Notes: generated from the sequence alone by a model not told the origin. A stretch of 64,000 nucleotides of DNA from Hevea brasiliensis (GCF_030052815.1 NW_026614690.1:1-64000), one strand, 5' to 3'; numbered from the stretch's first letter, positions 1 to 11,637 are shown. Made by a program: numbers and translations.

Positions 1-354
1 AAGCGACACCAAAAATAGTATGAAACAAAACTTGTAGTCGAGAAAGGATGAGCGGGAGCACTTTCAAGAAGTCACCAAATAGAGGCGTAGCACACTAGGG
101 TGGCGTCCCCTCTTCAAGTCGGCCAGTAGGGGCAGCGGAGGCCAACGATCATAGAAAACAGCCTCACTTGTCGAATTGTGGGGCGAGGTCAATGGAACAA
201 AAAGGGCACGTGAAGGCCATATGTTCTTCCAGCTGAATTCTAGGGGAAGGCGGTTGATGGCAGCGGTGCTTCTAGGGTAGGGCGTGAGAACAAAGATCAT
301 CTTATATGGGGGACCTCATTTCACATTGGGTTTGGTACACACAGATAGAGTTCG
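1..354. other. Unassigned left flank
   Basis: This is the sequence left of the first retroelement. A minus-strand frame of 78 codons (64-300) is open, but I recognise no domain in it and see no splice signals or family similarity. It may be host DNA, or the distal part of an older LTR element into which the element at 360 inserted (see 5780-5902). No gene is called. Confidence 0.4.
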
Positions 355-359
355 AAGAC

Positions 360-703
360 TGTTAGGGTTCAACCCTAATTTATTCTCTGAATGCAAGATT
401 GAAAACAGATCAAGAGAATAGAAGTAGATGAGAAGAGAATTTAGATTTAGATGAGAAAGAAAAGAGTAGAATGAGAGAGAGAAAGTCTGGTATTGATTCA
501 TTAATGGAATGCTGAATACAGATGAGGTCTTTCCTTTTATAGAACGATTACACAACTAAGCGTGACCCGATTCGATTTTTCCTAGTGACAGATTGGGTCA
601 TTCTTCCTTCTAACTTCCTCAACAACATTTCCTCCAAAACATTCTCTACTAGATTATTACGCTAACATTATTATTTCTTTTCTTCCTTCTATAATATGTA
701 ACA
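360..703 (-). repeat. E1 3' LTR
   Basis: This 344-bp repeat is the 3' LTR on the minus strand. It is almost co-linear with 5416-5774. It has TGTTA/TAACA inverted ends and lies directly after the target duplication AAGAC. It differs from its partner by scattered substitutions and by a short deletion around 580-600, so the element is not recent. Confidence 0.9.
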
Positions 704-872
704 ATACCCCAAGACAATCTTCTTGTCCCCGGGAAGATTTGAAGTCGAGAAATTGGCTACGGATAAAGGCGATCTTCCCATGTAGCTTCCTCCTCAGAAG
801 CAAATGAAGCCATTTAATGAGGCCTTGAAGGACTGTTCTTTGTTGCCTAGTTACAATTCTTGTCTTCAACAC
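704..872 (-). pseudogene. E1 chromodomain and 3' end of pol
   Basis: The minus-strand translation contains a sequence like VLKTRIVTRQQRTVLQGLIKW followed by a conserved FI..SQF..F stretch. This is the typical C-terminal chromodomain appended to plant chromovirus integrases. In the family it is thought to steer integration to marked chromatin. The open frame runs past the expected end into the LTR at 660. A weak polypurine tract (minus strand TTGGGGT) lies at 704-710, next to the 3' LTR. Confidence 0.75.
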
Positions 873-1039
873 CCTCTCGAGCTACCACAATCATGTCATC
901 TGAAAAGTGGGAAAATCTTGGACTACAACATTACCTTCACCTACTTTTCTCTTTAAGAGTGACACGTGAAAAACATGATGAATGGATCTTTGTGGGAGGT
1001 AACTTCAATTTATAAACATGCAACCCACTTTAGCCTCTA

Positions 1040-1866
1040 CCGAATGGACCATAGAAACCTTTGCTGGCTTGAAATTCTTTCTTAGAGCCACGATGTTTGT
1101 GCAGTAGAGTGCAACTTAAGGTAAACCAGTCCCCCACTTCAAAAGTCCTCTCAGATCTCTTTTTATCTGCATCTTTGTTTCATCCTATTACGAGCCATTA
1201 GTAGATTGTCCTAATTAGTGAGACATGTGCGCCTATCCTTCACAAAGTCAACAACAACACCTTGATGTTATCCAAAGGCGAAATGTCAAGGAGGTGGCTT
1301 GTAACCATAGAGAGCCTCAAATGGAGTCATTTTCAAGGAAGAATGATGGCTAGTATTATACCACCACTCGACCAATGGTAACCACTTGGCCCAAGAATGT
1401 GGTTGTTGATAACAATTACACCTTAAGTACCCTTCGGACTTTGGTTTAGCCTTCGGTGACCATCGATTGGGGATGGTATCTTTGAAGTATAAGCCAATTT
1501 GGTTCCCAACAACCTGAATAGTTCTTTCCAAAAAGAACTAGTAAAAATCTTATCTCTATCAGAGATAATAGTAATAGGACAACAATGTAATTTGAAGACA
1601 AAATCCAAGAATAATTTGGCAACATCAGAGGCAGAAAAGGGATGCTGAAGTGGCAAAAAGTGAGCATACTTAGTAAATTTGCAAATAACCACAAGAATGG
1701 TGTCTTTGCCTTTGGACTTTGGCAACTGCTCCACAAAGTCCATAGTGATGTCTTTGCCAAGCTTGATGAGGAAACGGTAAGAGCATATGACCCGGGGTGG
1801 CACAAGTCTCAACCTTACACCTGGCACAAACATCACAACTTCTTATCTACTCAACTACTGCCTTAA
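1040..1866 (-). pseudogene. E1 integrase remnant
   Basis: Minus-strand frames at 1423-1836 and 1286-1531 show integrase core pieces: a TMDF motif with the first catalytic Asp, an SDRD motif with the second, and the block WYNTSHHSSLKMTPFEALYG. Toward the 3' end, the frames at about 1040-1250 keep a degraded FYGPF (GPY/F) region. The frame changes several times and the catalytic Glu segment is scrambled. In the family this enzyme inserts element cDNA into chromosomes; here it cannot be active. Confidence 0.85.
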
Positions 1867-2103
1867 GCATCCCAGGCCAAAAGAAATGCCTGCTAAGTCT
1901 CACTGTAGTAGCATTAATTCCTTAGTGTCCTCCTAAGTGTGAATTGTGATAGAGAGCTAATAAATGCTCCCTCAAATGTCCTGTTCTGCCCACATAAAGT
2001 CTGTCTTTGTAAAACAACAATCCATCTTTGAGTACCGGGATGTGCATTTGCATCAATAGAAAGGTGAGAAATTAAGTCATTAGCTTGCTTATCGGTAGCA
2101 TAG

Positions 2104-3335
2104 CTATGAATTAATTGTGACATCAAGTAAGTGCAGAGAAGAAGAATGCAAGGCCAGTAAAGTAGCTTCCAAAGGTGCAAGTCTCCTAGACAGGGCATCT
2201 GCCACCTTATTATCCACCCCTCTTCTGTATCGGATTCTGTATTGCAGACCCAGCAATTTAGAAACCCCTCGAAGTTGCAAGTTAGTATGCAACCTCTGCT
2301 CTAACAAATGTTTGATACTTTCATGATCAGTCTTTATGAAAAAGGGTCCCTGTTCCAAGTAATGTCTCCATTTTGACACAGTAAATGTTATAGCCAATAA
2401 TTCCCTTTCATAAACTGATAAAGACCTTGTCCTAGGACCAAATGCCTTAGAAATGAAGGCAAGTGGATGCCCATCCTCTGCTGCCTGACTCCCATACCCA
2501 TACCACTAGCATCGGTCTCCACTATGAAAGGTTTTGTAAAATTTGGCAAGGCTAACACAGAGCTTGGGACATAGCAGCCTAAGTTGCTCAAAGGCACATT
2601 GTGCTTTCTCATCCCATTGAAATGCATCTTTTTTGAGTAAATCAGTAAAGGGCTTGCTAATTATTCCATAATGAGGAACAAATTTCCTATAGTAGCCAGT
2701 TAATCCCAAGAAACTCCTGAGTTCTTTAACTGATTTGGGAGTAGGCCAAGATATCATGGCTTGTATCTTAGTAGGATCAGTTACTCGCCTTTGCAGAAAT
2801 AATGTGTCCCAAATAATCAATCTCATCTTTGCCCAAAGAACACTTGCTAAGCAGCATACAATTTCTTGTTGTTGCGGGATTTTAAACACTTCTTCTAAGT
2901 CTTTACAAATGCTCTTTCCATGAAGAACTATATATCAAAATGTCATCAAAGAATACCAAAACAAACTTCCTCGCAAGATTGAAAAATGTGGTTCATAAGA
3001 GCTTGAAATGTGGTGGAGCATTTGTCAACCCAAAAGGCATGTGATAAACTCATAGTGCCCATGATGTGTTCTAAAGGTCTTATGAACATCGAGGATTCAT
3101 TCTAATTTGATGGTATCCGACTTTCAAATCAATCTTAGAAAAGATTGAAGCAGTGAAGCTCATCTAGAAGATCATCTATAATAGGAATTGGAAATTTATC
3201 TTTAATGGTGAGATCATTCAATCTTACGTAATCAACACAAAACCTCCATGAGCCATCTTTTTCTTGACAAGCAACCGAGAAGCATAAGAGTACATTACTG
3301 GTGTATGACTCTACTCCTAACATTTCTTTCACCAA
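2104..3335 (-). pseudogene. E1 reverse transcriptase and RNase H remnant
   Basis: Minus-strand pieces in order are: RT fingers (EKDGSWRFCVDYVRLNDLTIKD, 3135-3335, here with V where A is usual); the active-site block FFDDIL with its paired Asp codons at 2942-2947; the connection [19 protein letters not shown] (2506-2889); RNase H start [10 protein letters not shown] (2388-2627); and RNase H end KTDHESIKHLLEQ through DNKVADALSRR (2104-2397). Frame changes separate every block, so no polymerase can be made. Confidence 0.9.
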
Positions 3336-3339
3336 GTTT

Positions 3340-4050
3340 TCTATTTGATCTTTTGGAAGTGTGGATACCTATATGGCCTGATATTATGAGTGAGCGGATG
3401 CGATAAAGGAATTAAGTGATTATGTATTCTAAAAGGTGTCAACACATTAGTATCCTAAAATATACAATGTAATTTGTACAATAATATTTGCAAATAAATA
3501 GGATAATTAGTAGAGGATGAATTAGTTGCCATGGCGATGCTTTCGACATTAGACCCTGCCTTTGGAGAAATTTGTAGACATAATAATGGGGTTTGAAAGT
3601 CTCCTCCTTCTTATGAACTAGCTTACCACAGTTCGTACAATTCAAAAGTGTTTCTTTGTGGAGTAGCATCTGTGATTCCTTGTAATGTAATCATTGTACG
3701 ATACTGTAGGCGGGCGAGGAACTCTCAAAGTCAAATAAAATTGGATTAAAGTTTTGACCAATCAACTCCAAGTATTATATCAAAGCTCCCCATATCCGAC
3801 CTTTGAAGTCAAAGCAGAAAGAATAATGATGCATTTTCCGGTTAAAATTAGGGTGATACAAGTCTTTGGAAATTCTTCTCATAAGCTCTTTATTCTTTGC
3901 AAGCGGTCACATCTACTCTGAGCACCTTCAAATCCCTTGCTACTTTAACATCTAAGAAGCTATTAGTCTTTGCCGAGTCAATTAAAATCAATAACTCCTC
4001 CTGTTCTTATGCTTCCCTAACATCCTTATAGTTTTTATCCCTGTCTACCC
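3340..4050 (-). pseudogene. E1 decayed protease region
   Basis: By position between the zinc knuckle and RT, this stretch should hold the retropepsin-like protease. I see only short, frame-broken open pieces (for example 3439-3669) and no intact D-S/T-G active-site motif. It is annotated by position only. Confidence 0.4.
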
Positions 4051-5194
4051 TCAATAGCATGTCTGAGAAAGGGTTATTTCATCTACTTCTCCTTCCATTC
4101 CCTTCCATAACATCATGCCACACTTCTTCCCCATCTTCCATATCTGCCCTTGCATTTGAAATGTAGATTCCTCATATTCACAAGATTGAATAGCGATCCA
4201 TGATTTACATTGCTTACATTGATGACCGGGAAAGTACTTATCTCCACATTTAAAGCGGGGCCTTGGTTGTCTAATGTTTTTGGAATTAGGTGCGATATTA
4301 GGATTTGGTCTAATGTGATTTGGTTGTGAAGCTTGACTGGTTGCAAATCTTGGTTTTTGCGTGGAGATGGGTACATTTGAGTTATTATTTTGATCGAATT
4401 GGGTGGTTTGGGTGCACAAGGAAAATTTTGATAAGTTGGGGCAGATTTGTAAGGAAAAGATGATGATGATGGAACAAAGGAAGTTACAGTGCTGTAGTGA
4501 GTTACGGTGAAAGAATTAGGTTTCTTACTACAATTAAGTAGCTGTTCTTGAAATTTTGCAATTTCAAAAGCGTGGGCAAGGTTAGTAGGTCTCATCATTC
4601 TCACCATGGGTCTAATGTCATCTCTCAATCCTCCAATGAAACCAGAAAGGAAATAGGCTTCTCCCAAACTAGGCATCACCCTTTCCAGCCTTATTCTAAT
4701 ATCCTCAAACTTATCCAAGTATTCTTGATAGATCTCTCTTGTCTCATCTTCATAAATTCTTCCACAATATCCTCTAGCCCTTCCTCTCTAAATCTTCCAC
4801 ACAATTCCCTTTCAAAATCATCCCAAGCATGAGATCCATCCCCCTTTATCCAATTGTGATACCAGGCATCAGCCCTATCTATTAAAAACAGGCTAGCAAT
4901 TCCTACCATTTGATCTTTAGGTACTCTATACACCTCAAAGTATTTGATACATTTTCTAACCCAAGCCCTAGGTTCCTTCCCATCAAATGTCACTAATTTG
5001 ACTTTAGGCAAGATCTTTGACATACCTTCATTGTCTGCTGTAGATCCAGCATTATTATCTTCTTTCATTCTTGATTCCCATTCTCGTTTGGTTTGGGCAG
5101 AATTCCCTTCCATCAGGAAGCGGCGATTCTGAGATCCAACTACTTCATTTTCTCGAATTATTTCCTTACTTTTATCCATCATAACAAGCTGCAA
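4051..5194 (-). pseudogene. E1 gag with damaged zinc knuckle
   Basis: The minus-strand frame 4691-5194 contains a retrotransposon gag domain with the typical blocks VKLVTFDGKEPRAWVRK, LFLIDRADAWYHNW and the downstream W..F...L..RF. The capsid-like part continues in another frame at 4113-4718 (FISGLR-type block, here SGFIGGLRDDIRPMV). The zinc knuckle sits in a third frame (4051-4419) as RFKCGDKYFPGHQC. Its first Cys is replaced by Arg, so zinc binding is likely lost. At least two frameshifts break the gene. Confidence 0.88.
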
Positions 5195-5397
5195 ACAAGG
5201 ATCGCATCTCCTCCAAGGTCTTGTCTACATTTTGTAATTTCTCCCCTCAATTCTTCCTTATCCTTCTTGATACCTCTGCATAACCTAATTTGTTCCTCCA
5301 ATTCAGCTATTTTGGCTGAATTAGTTGAATCTGATAACTACTCGGATCTGGTCATCATCATTGCGGAATCACAATTGCAGATCTAATCCCGTCGTAA

Positions 5398-5412
5398 CCT
5401 TGCTCGATACCA
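5398..5412 (-). promoter_or_regulatory. E1 tRNA primer-binding site
   Basis: Read on the minus strand, TGGTATCGAGCAAGG begins 3 bases inside the 5' LTR. It matches the start of the site complementary to the 3' end of initiator tRNA-Met (TGGTATCAGAGC), with a one-base loss after TATC. Confidence 0.75.
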
Positions 5413-5415
5413 AAT

Positions 5416-5774
5416 TGTTAGGGTTCAACCCTAATTTATCCTCTGAATGCAAGATTGAAAACAGATCAAGAGAATAGAAGTAGATGAGAAGAGAATTTAG
5501 ATTTAGATGAGAAAAGAAAAGAGTAGAATGAGAGAGAGAGTCTGTTATTGATTCATTAATGGAATGCCTAAATACAGATGAGGGTCTTTCCTTTTATAAA
5601 GCGATTACACAACTAAGCGTGACCAGTTCGATGACGATTCAGTTCTTCCTTAGCTGTGACCAGATTCAGTTCTTCCTTCTAACTTCCTCAACAAAATTTC
5701 CCTCCAAAACATTCTCTACTAGATTATTCTGCCTAACATTATTATTTCTTTTCTTCCTTCTATAATATGTAACA
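5416..5774 (-). repeat. E1 5' LTR
   Basis: This 359-bp repeat is the upstream LTR of the minus-strand element and the partner of 360-703. It has TGTTA/TAACA ends and is followed by the target duplication AAGAC at 5775-5779. Confidence 0.9.
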
Positions 5775-5779
5775 AAGAC

Positions 5780-5902
5780 ATAGGACTCTTGAGAGATTTC
5801 AAATCAGAGAACTAAAATTCTCAAAGACAAAAATATGCCTATACACTTGGCTATACAAGGAATACATAATAATTAGGAATATATAGTTGACTTTCCCTAA
5901 CA
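5780..5902 (-). repeat. Possible older LTR fragment that received E1
   Basis: On the minus strand this piece starts TGTTAGGGAAAGTCAACTAT and resembles the head of a plant copia-type LTR. It then runs into the E1 target site. If that reading is right, E1 inserted in an older LTR and 1-354 could be its continuation. There is no second copy in the window to test this. Confidence 0.3.
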
Positions 5903-7205
5903 GCTCTTAAGCATTGTTTTGGCGAGAATAAGTAGTTGATGCATTTAGTCATATAGCTACTGTTCTTCATGAAATGAGTGAACATGTCATTGGTTTTGAT
6001 AGGATGAGAGATGATGATGATACTTGTTCTGACTTTGGTCTCATTTTCTAGCAGGAAATTGCCTAATACGGTTTGTAGTTTAATGCATCCATAATCATAA
6101 GCATAAATAAAGTCATTAGGAAACTGTCATTAATTTGCAAGCACTTATTCTAGTGATTTGATATAATATGGTATTCTTGTGGTTCCACAATCCAAACAAG
6201 CTTCTATTTGAATACACTGCAGTGTTTCTGCCTTTGAGGAGGCTTGCTTTGTTGTTTTTTTTCATATGGTGAATGATTGAACTACTTGTTTTGAAAACCT
6301 GAAGTGTTTGCTTGTGTAAAGATTGATGTACAAGAGTAGTGCCTGATTTGGAAATGAATAGGCGTATGAATTTGGAAGATAAAGATTTTAAGATCTCTGT
6401 GTTATCTTCTAATCATTGCATGGTATTCAAGAGGCATGATTATTCAGTTGTGTAAATTTTGATATTGTGGCTATAAACACCCAGGGAGAGAATTTATTTA
6501 CTCATTGCATTTTCATTTTTTCCCCTCTTTTTATTAATGGGAATCTTTTAAATCTTTTTTTTTCTATATAATATGGAAGGACATGGTGATTTTATTTTAT
6601 ATGATTGTGGTTGCATTAAACTGTATTATGCAATTTACTGTTAGAAAGTGATTATGTTTATAGCATTTCGTTTGTTATAATTTTGTTTAATTTAACACAA
6701 TTGTGAAATAAACTTTGCAGGGAATTTTGGTGGTGACCAAATGGAGATTGAAGCAACAATTGGTTAGAAATAGATCTACTATTTTGTGGCGGTGTAGCAC
6801 ATGCAACTTCATTCCACATATTGACATACATGCAAATTCATGTATATCTGATGGAGTCTTTCTTTAATATTTTGTTTTGAAGCTGGCTTTGTGTTTTAGT
6901 TGTTGCTTTGTAGGACTCTTGTAGTTGTTCCAACCATGGAAATGGTTTTAGTTTGAAATTTCTTGGACTTGGATTAATTTATTTTTATTTTTATTTTTAT
7001 TTTCTTGGCATTTCATAGCAGTTGGACTAACATTTTCAATGATGTTTATTCCCTATCTACAATCTAATAAGACGTTAGTTTGAATTGTTGCCTGAGTTCC
7101 ATTGATGGCATCTAGTGATTCTAAATTAAGCAATCGAGAAAAAGTTTCATCTCTTGATCGTAAATTAAGATAGCACTGGCAAAGTAATTTTGGGTTGTAG
7201 TCAGG
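5903..7205. other. Non-coding host-like DNA with one possible terminal exon
   Basis: The stretch is AT-rich and has no ORF of note. At 6721-6767 a pyrimidine-poor but valid acceptor (TTTGCAG) precedes an open frame reading NFGGDQMEIEATIG and then a stop. That would suit the last exon of an unknown plus-strand gene followed by a 3' UTR. I do not recognise the peptide and cannot find upstream exons, so this is only a hint. Confidence 0.25.
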
Positions 7206-7355
7206 GCAACGTATTTAGAGATTCCCAGCGCCATACATTCACCTTACAAATCCCTTTTGTATTCATTAAAAAAAGTCTTCCATATCCAAACCAAATTAGG
7301 AAGTTTATGGCATGATCCTCATCCAAATATAAGCAGTTTCATTTTAAAAATATAG

Positions 7356-7681
7356 GTTTTCACGTGGAACACAGATTCACATTGTTATGGTTCTGATAAT
7401 GTACCCTTGTATCAATCGCATCATGGGGTGCTAGCTATTCTTCCAAGTGGTGGAGTTCTTGCTGACAACATACGATGTTGTGAGGTAAAGAGTTAGCAAA
7501 ACTGTTTAAAAATCTTTAAGCTCACTCTTATATCTTTACCTACCTAATTTATCGCCAAAGCAGATTGATTTTAAGAAGGAATCAATTGTTCAATTCATTA
7601 TTTCAGCCTCATATCTTGTTATTACATTTGGTCCATTTGCTTTACACGCTACTGTCTTGAAATCTTTATCTCATGCAATTG
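7356..7681 (+). pseudogene. HGL1-like: GH31 alpha-glucosidase fragment, copy A, two middle exons
   Basis: Exon one (7356-7484, 43 codons) follows an AG acceptor and ends at GAG|GTAAAG. It reads VFTWNTD..., then LYQSHHGVLAILPSGG and VLADNIRCCE. Exon two (7564-7681) reads IDFKKESIVQFI, ITFGPFA and VLKSLSHAIG and ends at a GT donor. These match the region before the catalytic domain of plant heteroglycan glucosidase 1, a GH31 enzyme that trims cytosolic heteroglycans. Both exons keep an open frame, but exon one lacks about four codons of the usual NGEALGVLAD stretch. The following catalytic exons are absent, so this is a gene fragment. Confidence 0.85.
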
Positions 7682-8083
7682 GTAATTTACTTGACCCTTT
7701 TAGCTTTTTCTCTTTGAATCTAATTTGTCCTCTTTGTGACTTTTTTGGTGTGCATATTGTGTTGGGATTATTGTTAGATTTACATTCATATTTCATTAGA
7801 TATGCAATATATAGCTTATGCAATATATAGTTTGCAATCATCACTGTACTAGAAAAATCCATTGTAAACAAAATAGATTATCGAGTTTGCAATAAGGGGT
7901 GGGAAATTAGGGAACAAAAGAAAGAACGAAAGGAAGATAACTGTGGATATCTACTATCTTCTGTGTATAGCATCACCACTCCCTTAGTTTTCAACTATCT
8001 TTTTTGATAAATGTTATGTGCGACAAATAAGACCTCTTTGTTTATGTTTACGCCCTTCCCTCTCGATTGGCAATGAGATTTAT

Positions 8084-8088
<5 letters not shown>

Positions 8089-8130
<42 letters not shown>
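8089..8130. repeat. (TA)n microsatellite
   Basis: This is a dinucleotide run in the copy A intron. The equivalent tract in copy B (about 41936-41946) is much shorter, so it expanded after duplication. Confidence 0.95.
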
Positions 8131-8132
<2 letters not shown>

Positions 8133-8583
8133 CATGTGAAGTCTTGGGAAAAGTTAAGTAAACTTCAAGAGACAACTAATTGCGAGCCTATAGTAAGTTT
8201 AGTAGCTTATAAAGCTATGTGCGCAACCTTTAAGCTCATGAAATCTTTGTTTGTATGGAACATTTGCTTTCCCTTGCTATTTCTCAAAGTTCTATTTAGA
8301 ATAAGGGTGTTTGTGAGCAAAACCTTGAAAGTGCTATTGAATGGGGTTTTATGGGTCTAGTAGTAGCACTAGCTTTGTAAGCAAGCTGTCTAAACTATGG
8401 CCAATCAATAATCTTTTGGCCATTGTGTGTCAAAATTTTTGCCTTCTGATACAATATTTCTTGTTTTGGAATTGGGTATTTGTAATCGCAATGAAATGGC
8501 TCTATCTTTGTTGTAATAGCCATAATAGTTTTTACTCATAAAGACAAAAGGGATGTGCAATGGTTGGGTAGTAGAGGAAACAA

Positions 8584-8586
<3 letters not shown>

Positions 8587-8624
<38 letters not shown>

Positions 8625-8641
8625 TTTAGGGGGGGGGGGGG
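8587..8641. repeat. (GA)n run followed by 13 G
   Basis: A GA microsatellite (8587-8620) is followed after a short spacer by an uninterrupted G run (8629-8641). Copy B at about 42973-43015 has only irregular purine-rich sequence. The G run could fold as a quadruplex, or it could be a sequencing weak point. Confidence 0.9.
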
Positions 8642-8885
8642 TTGTGTATTAGGTGGCCTACAATAAAAGTGGTATATGGGTGGATTAGGTAGTTATAGGT
8701 TGGAGTGTAAATATCCGGTCTAACTATTTATTTTCCATTTAAAATTTGTATGGATACCTATATCAATGTAACCCAAACAAACTCCAGTCTACCCATTTAT
8801 GCATTTGGTGATAGATTAGTAGTAGTAGTGGCAACACCTATTTATTAGTTTATTTTTGTTCATTTAATTTAATACCCATTAGTAG

Positions 8886-9045
8886 GGGTGTACTGTTTCG
8901 GTTCCAGTTCAAGCTTTACCTTGCAACCGGAGCCAAACTAAAATTCGGTATGGTTTTTTGGTTCAATTCATTAATATTTCGGTTTCAATTCAATTTAGTT
9001 ATCGATTCTTTAGTTTCAGATCTATTTTATGATTTTGATTCTTAA
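8886..9045. mobile_element. Possible old MITE remnant shared by both copies
   Basis: The sequence AGGGGTGTACTGTTTCGGTT followed by repeated TTCGGTT/TTTGGTTC words resembles the ends of plant hAT-type MITEs. It is also present, diverged, at about 43247-43385, so it predates the duplication. I cannot define both ends. Confidence 0.3.
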
Positions 9046-9570
9046 AACAATTTTATGCTTTTTTTATAAAAAATTATACATGAATTTGCATTTAGGGCGT
9101 ATTTAATATTGCTATTGGAACTACTGTTGAGAAAATCACTTTTTTAAATATATTAATTTGAGAGTATTAAAAAATAATTTAAAATCAAATTTGATAAGTT
9201 TCAATTATAAAAACATTAAAATAATAAAATAGCACATTTCCAAACTATTTTTAATAGTATCTAAAATGATGCTTTTATTCATAAGCGATTTGATCCCAAA
9301 TGCAATGCCAAAGCAGGCATAAGCTCTAAAATTAGTTTGGTAATTAATACACAATATATTATTTAACATACTTTTTAGCTATTTTTAAATTTATAATCTT
9401 TAACTATATGATCCACATCTATTTTAGAATTATGCATATTATATAATATTTGAGATTAAGGCTTAGTTATATATAATATAGTAGTACACGTATATCATAT
9501 AATATACTTTTTAGCTATTTTTTAATTATGTAACCTTTAACTATAAAATAAATATAAAACTAAGAATTAA

Positions 9571-9572
<2 letters not shown>

Positions 9573-9651
<79 letters not shown>
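9573..9651. repeat. Long (TA)n microsatellite
   Basis: About 79 bases of TA repeat. The aligned position in copy B carries the copia insertion and a (TA)n run at 45563-45602. Confidence 0.95.
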
Positions 9652-9654
<3 letters not shown>

Positions 9655-10184
9655 GTATAAATATATAATTATATTGCAAATATATAATACATTCTAAAAA
9701 ATCATAGAAAAACATGTATAAAATTAGTTTTTGGTGGGGGACCTAAAAACCATGCATAGCCTTACCCATTAGTACTATTTTATAATAGATGAATAATTTG
9801 ACACATTTACCCTGACAAAGCAAAGGGCATTACACTACAAGAATTTTAGAAAAAATTTATATTCAACCAGTAATTGGTTGGGTATAGAAATTGCTTCCTT
9901 GACTTCACAACAAGTTGAGATAAAATACTAATGAAATAATATTGATTTTTGCACTTTCCTGAGCACTTGAAGTTTGTTAACCAAGTTATCCCCAATTAAA
10001 TAAGGCTATAGTCTCATTATTAGATTATTCTTAATTTTGAGAAATTATTCAATATACCCTGCGTACATACATTACCTAGAATATATGTATATGTATGAAG
10101 GGGGGAATATTAGGATTACTCAAGATCACCTTTATGACTTATATTATTTATGAAAATACCAATAAAAATATATCTATTGTGACA

Positions 10185-10400
10185 AATGTATGTATGTCAC
10201 TAATACCTTAAATAATAGAGAAAAATTCATCACTAATGACCTTTAGTGATAACATATCCGTCACTAATACTTTCAACAATGAGAAATTATGATATACAAA
10301 TTTGTTACTAATAATTTTAAGGATTACATATGCTCATTGATACTTTCAGCAATGAGGAAATTATTCTACACAAAATCATCACTAATAATTTTTAGCGACG
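10185..10400. repeat. Three-unit degenerate tandem repeat
   Basis: Units of about 68-74 bp start near 10185, 10253 and 10327. Each carries a CACTAATACT-like word, an AATGAGAAATTA word and an ACTAATAATTTT word. Such internal repeats are common near the ends of CACTA transposons, but no matching pair of terminal inverted repeats was found here. Confidence 0.6.
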
Positions 10401-10669
10401 ATTTATGTATCATTAAATCTATAAATAATTTTAATTGCTAATATTACTATCATTGATATAAATTAAAATTATTTCAGTAGTAATTCTACTTATACCAAAA
10501 ACCATATTATGATTATATCTTCTTAATTCTATAATCTTATTAATTCATTAAAAGTTAGTTAGTCTATTCTAATATAAATAATAAACAACTTTAAACACTG
10601 AATTTAATTTTCACTAATTTATTTTTTTAATATTCTAAATATTTACATACTTATTATATTATTATAAAA

Positions 10670-11600
10670 TTACTATTAAAAAAGTAACTATTTAGTACAC
10701 ATAATTATAAAACTATTATTAAAAATTAACTATTTAAGTAATAATTTTTTTTATTTATATCAATAGATATAAAATTCTAATCCTATTCAGTGACAAACAT
10801 TTTACTTATTTTAATTTTGTAGCTTTTTAAAAAAAAAAAAAGAAATTAGTAATAGACATGTATTATTTTGTATGTCACAAGTATCATAAGAGGGTAGTTA
10901 TATGTGAATGCGATCACTATAATTTTGTTATTATTACTAATATCAAATAATATCTTTACAAATTCAATATATTTACATAGGCTAAGATATATTGATTTTC
11001 CTATTTCTTTTATTTTTAATAGTGATATGTCCAATAATATTTGGAATTATTAATATCATTTTTACATAAAAAAGTGCATTTTATATGTGGTAGTATGATA
11101 TTTTAATTTCCTTAGATCTACTTAGTTTAAATTTAAATTAATTATAATTTACTAATATCCTTATGCACATGAACATGTTTTTATTTTTAATTTATTAATA
11201 AATCTTAATTAGATTGTTAATTTTGACATAAGGCTACAAGAAAATCTAATCATGTTTTTGCATAATATATGTGAGAACTTACATTTATTTTTACTTTACT
11301 TTAATTTTTAAATATCTTCATCCATTTATATTTTTAAAACTTATTATTGTATTTTTTATTATATTACATTTAATTTTATAATTAATTTAAGATTACATGT
11401 TAATAAAATAACATATAATTTTTATAAAATATGATTCAACTAAAAAATTCTTAAATTAATAAATCTTTTATTTATATAATCAATTAAACTAATATTAAAA
11501 TTAATAAAAAGTAATAGCGTATATAAAAAGTAATAGAAAGTTATATAAAAAAATAAATAATGTGGAAGTAGCGGAAGAAACAAATTAGTTAACATATATA
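10670..11600. repeat. AT-rich interspersed repeat, copy 1
   Basis: About 0.9 kb aligns with 26950-26978 plus 39084-39995, the latter split by element E3. Both copies share the ATTAACTATTTAGT start, a CAATAGATAT block, TTATTCAGTGACAAA and a GGTAGTTATATGTGAATG block. No coding frame is seen. It is probably part of a non-autonomous transposon or of the duplicated gene's flank. Confidence 0.7.
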
Positions 11601-11637
11601 TAATAAAAATATATCATTATTCATAAAAAGTAATCTT

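Larger units (their letters stand above)
360..5774 (-). mobile_element. E1: degenerate Ty3/gypsy chromovirus with short LTRs
   Basis: A complete but dead LTR retrotransposon lies on the minus strand. LTR copies at 360-703 and 5416-5774 both run TGTTAG...GTAACA. The element is flanked by the perfect 5-bp target duplication AAGAC (355-359 and 5775-5779). Read on the minus strand, the order is gag, zinc knuckle, reverse transcriptase, RNase H, integrase and C-terminal chromodomain, which is the chromovirus order. Every domain is broken by frameshifts or stops. The total of 5.4 kb, short LTRs and the zinc-knuckle style suggest the Reina lineage, but that lineage call is an inference. Confidence 0.92.
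7210..9890 (+). repeat. Segmental duplicate, copy A of HGL1-like gene region
   Basis: This block aligns by eye with 40880-43711 plus about 45560-45820. It includes two exons, their intron and about 2 kb of downstream intron. Differences are a hAT element (42201-42765) and a copia fragment (43712 to about 45560) present only in the other copy, and expanded (TA)n, (GA)n and poly-G tracts present only here. The upstream limit of similarity is about 7210. Confidence 0.85.

Noticed and set aside
8067..8360. Open frames with long Tyr-Ile runs (also at 45423-45727 and 47202-47402)
   Set aside because: They are translations of (TA)n microsatellites.
9833..9890. CACTACAAGAATTTT as the end of a CACTA transposon
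   Set aside because: The homologous copy B sequence (about 45766-45820) has a diverged version of the same stretch and continues aligned past it, so it is not a fresh insertion boundary. No partner end was found.
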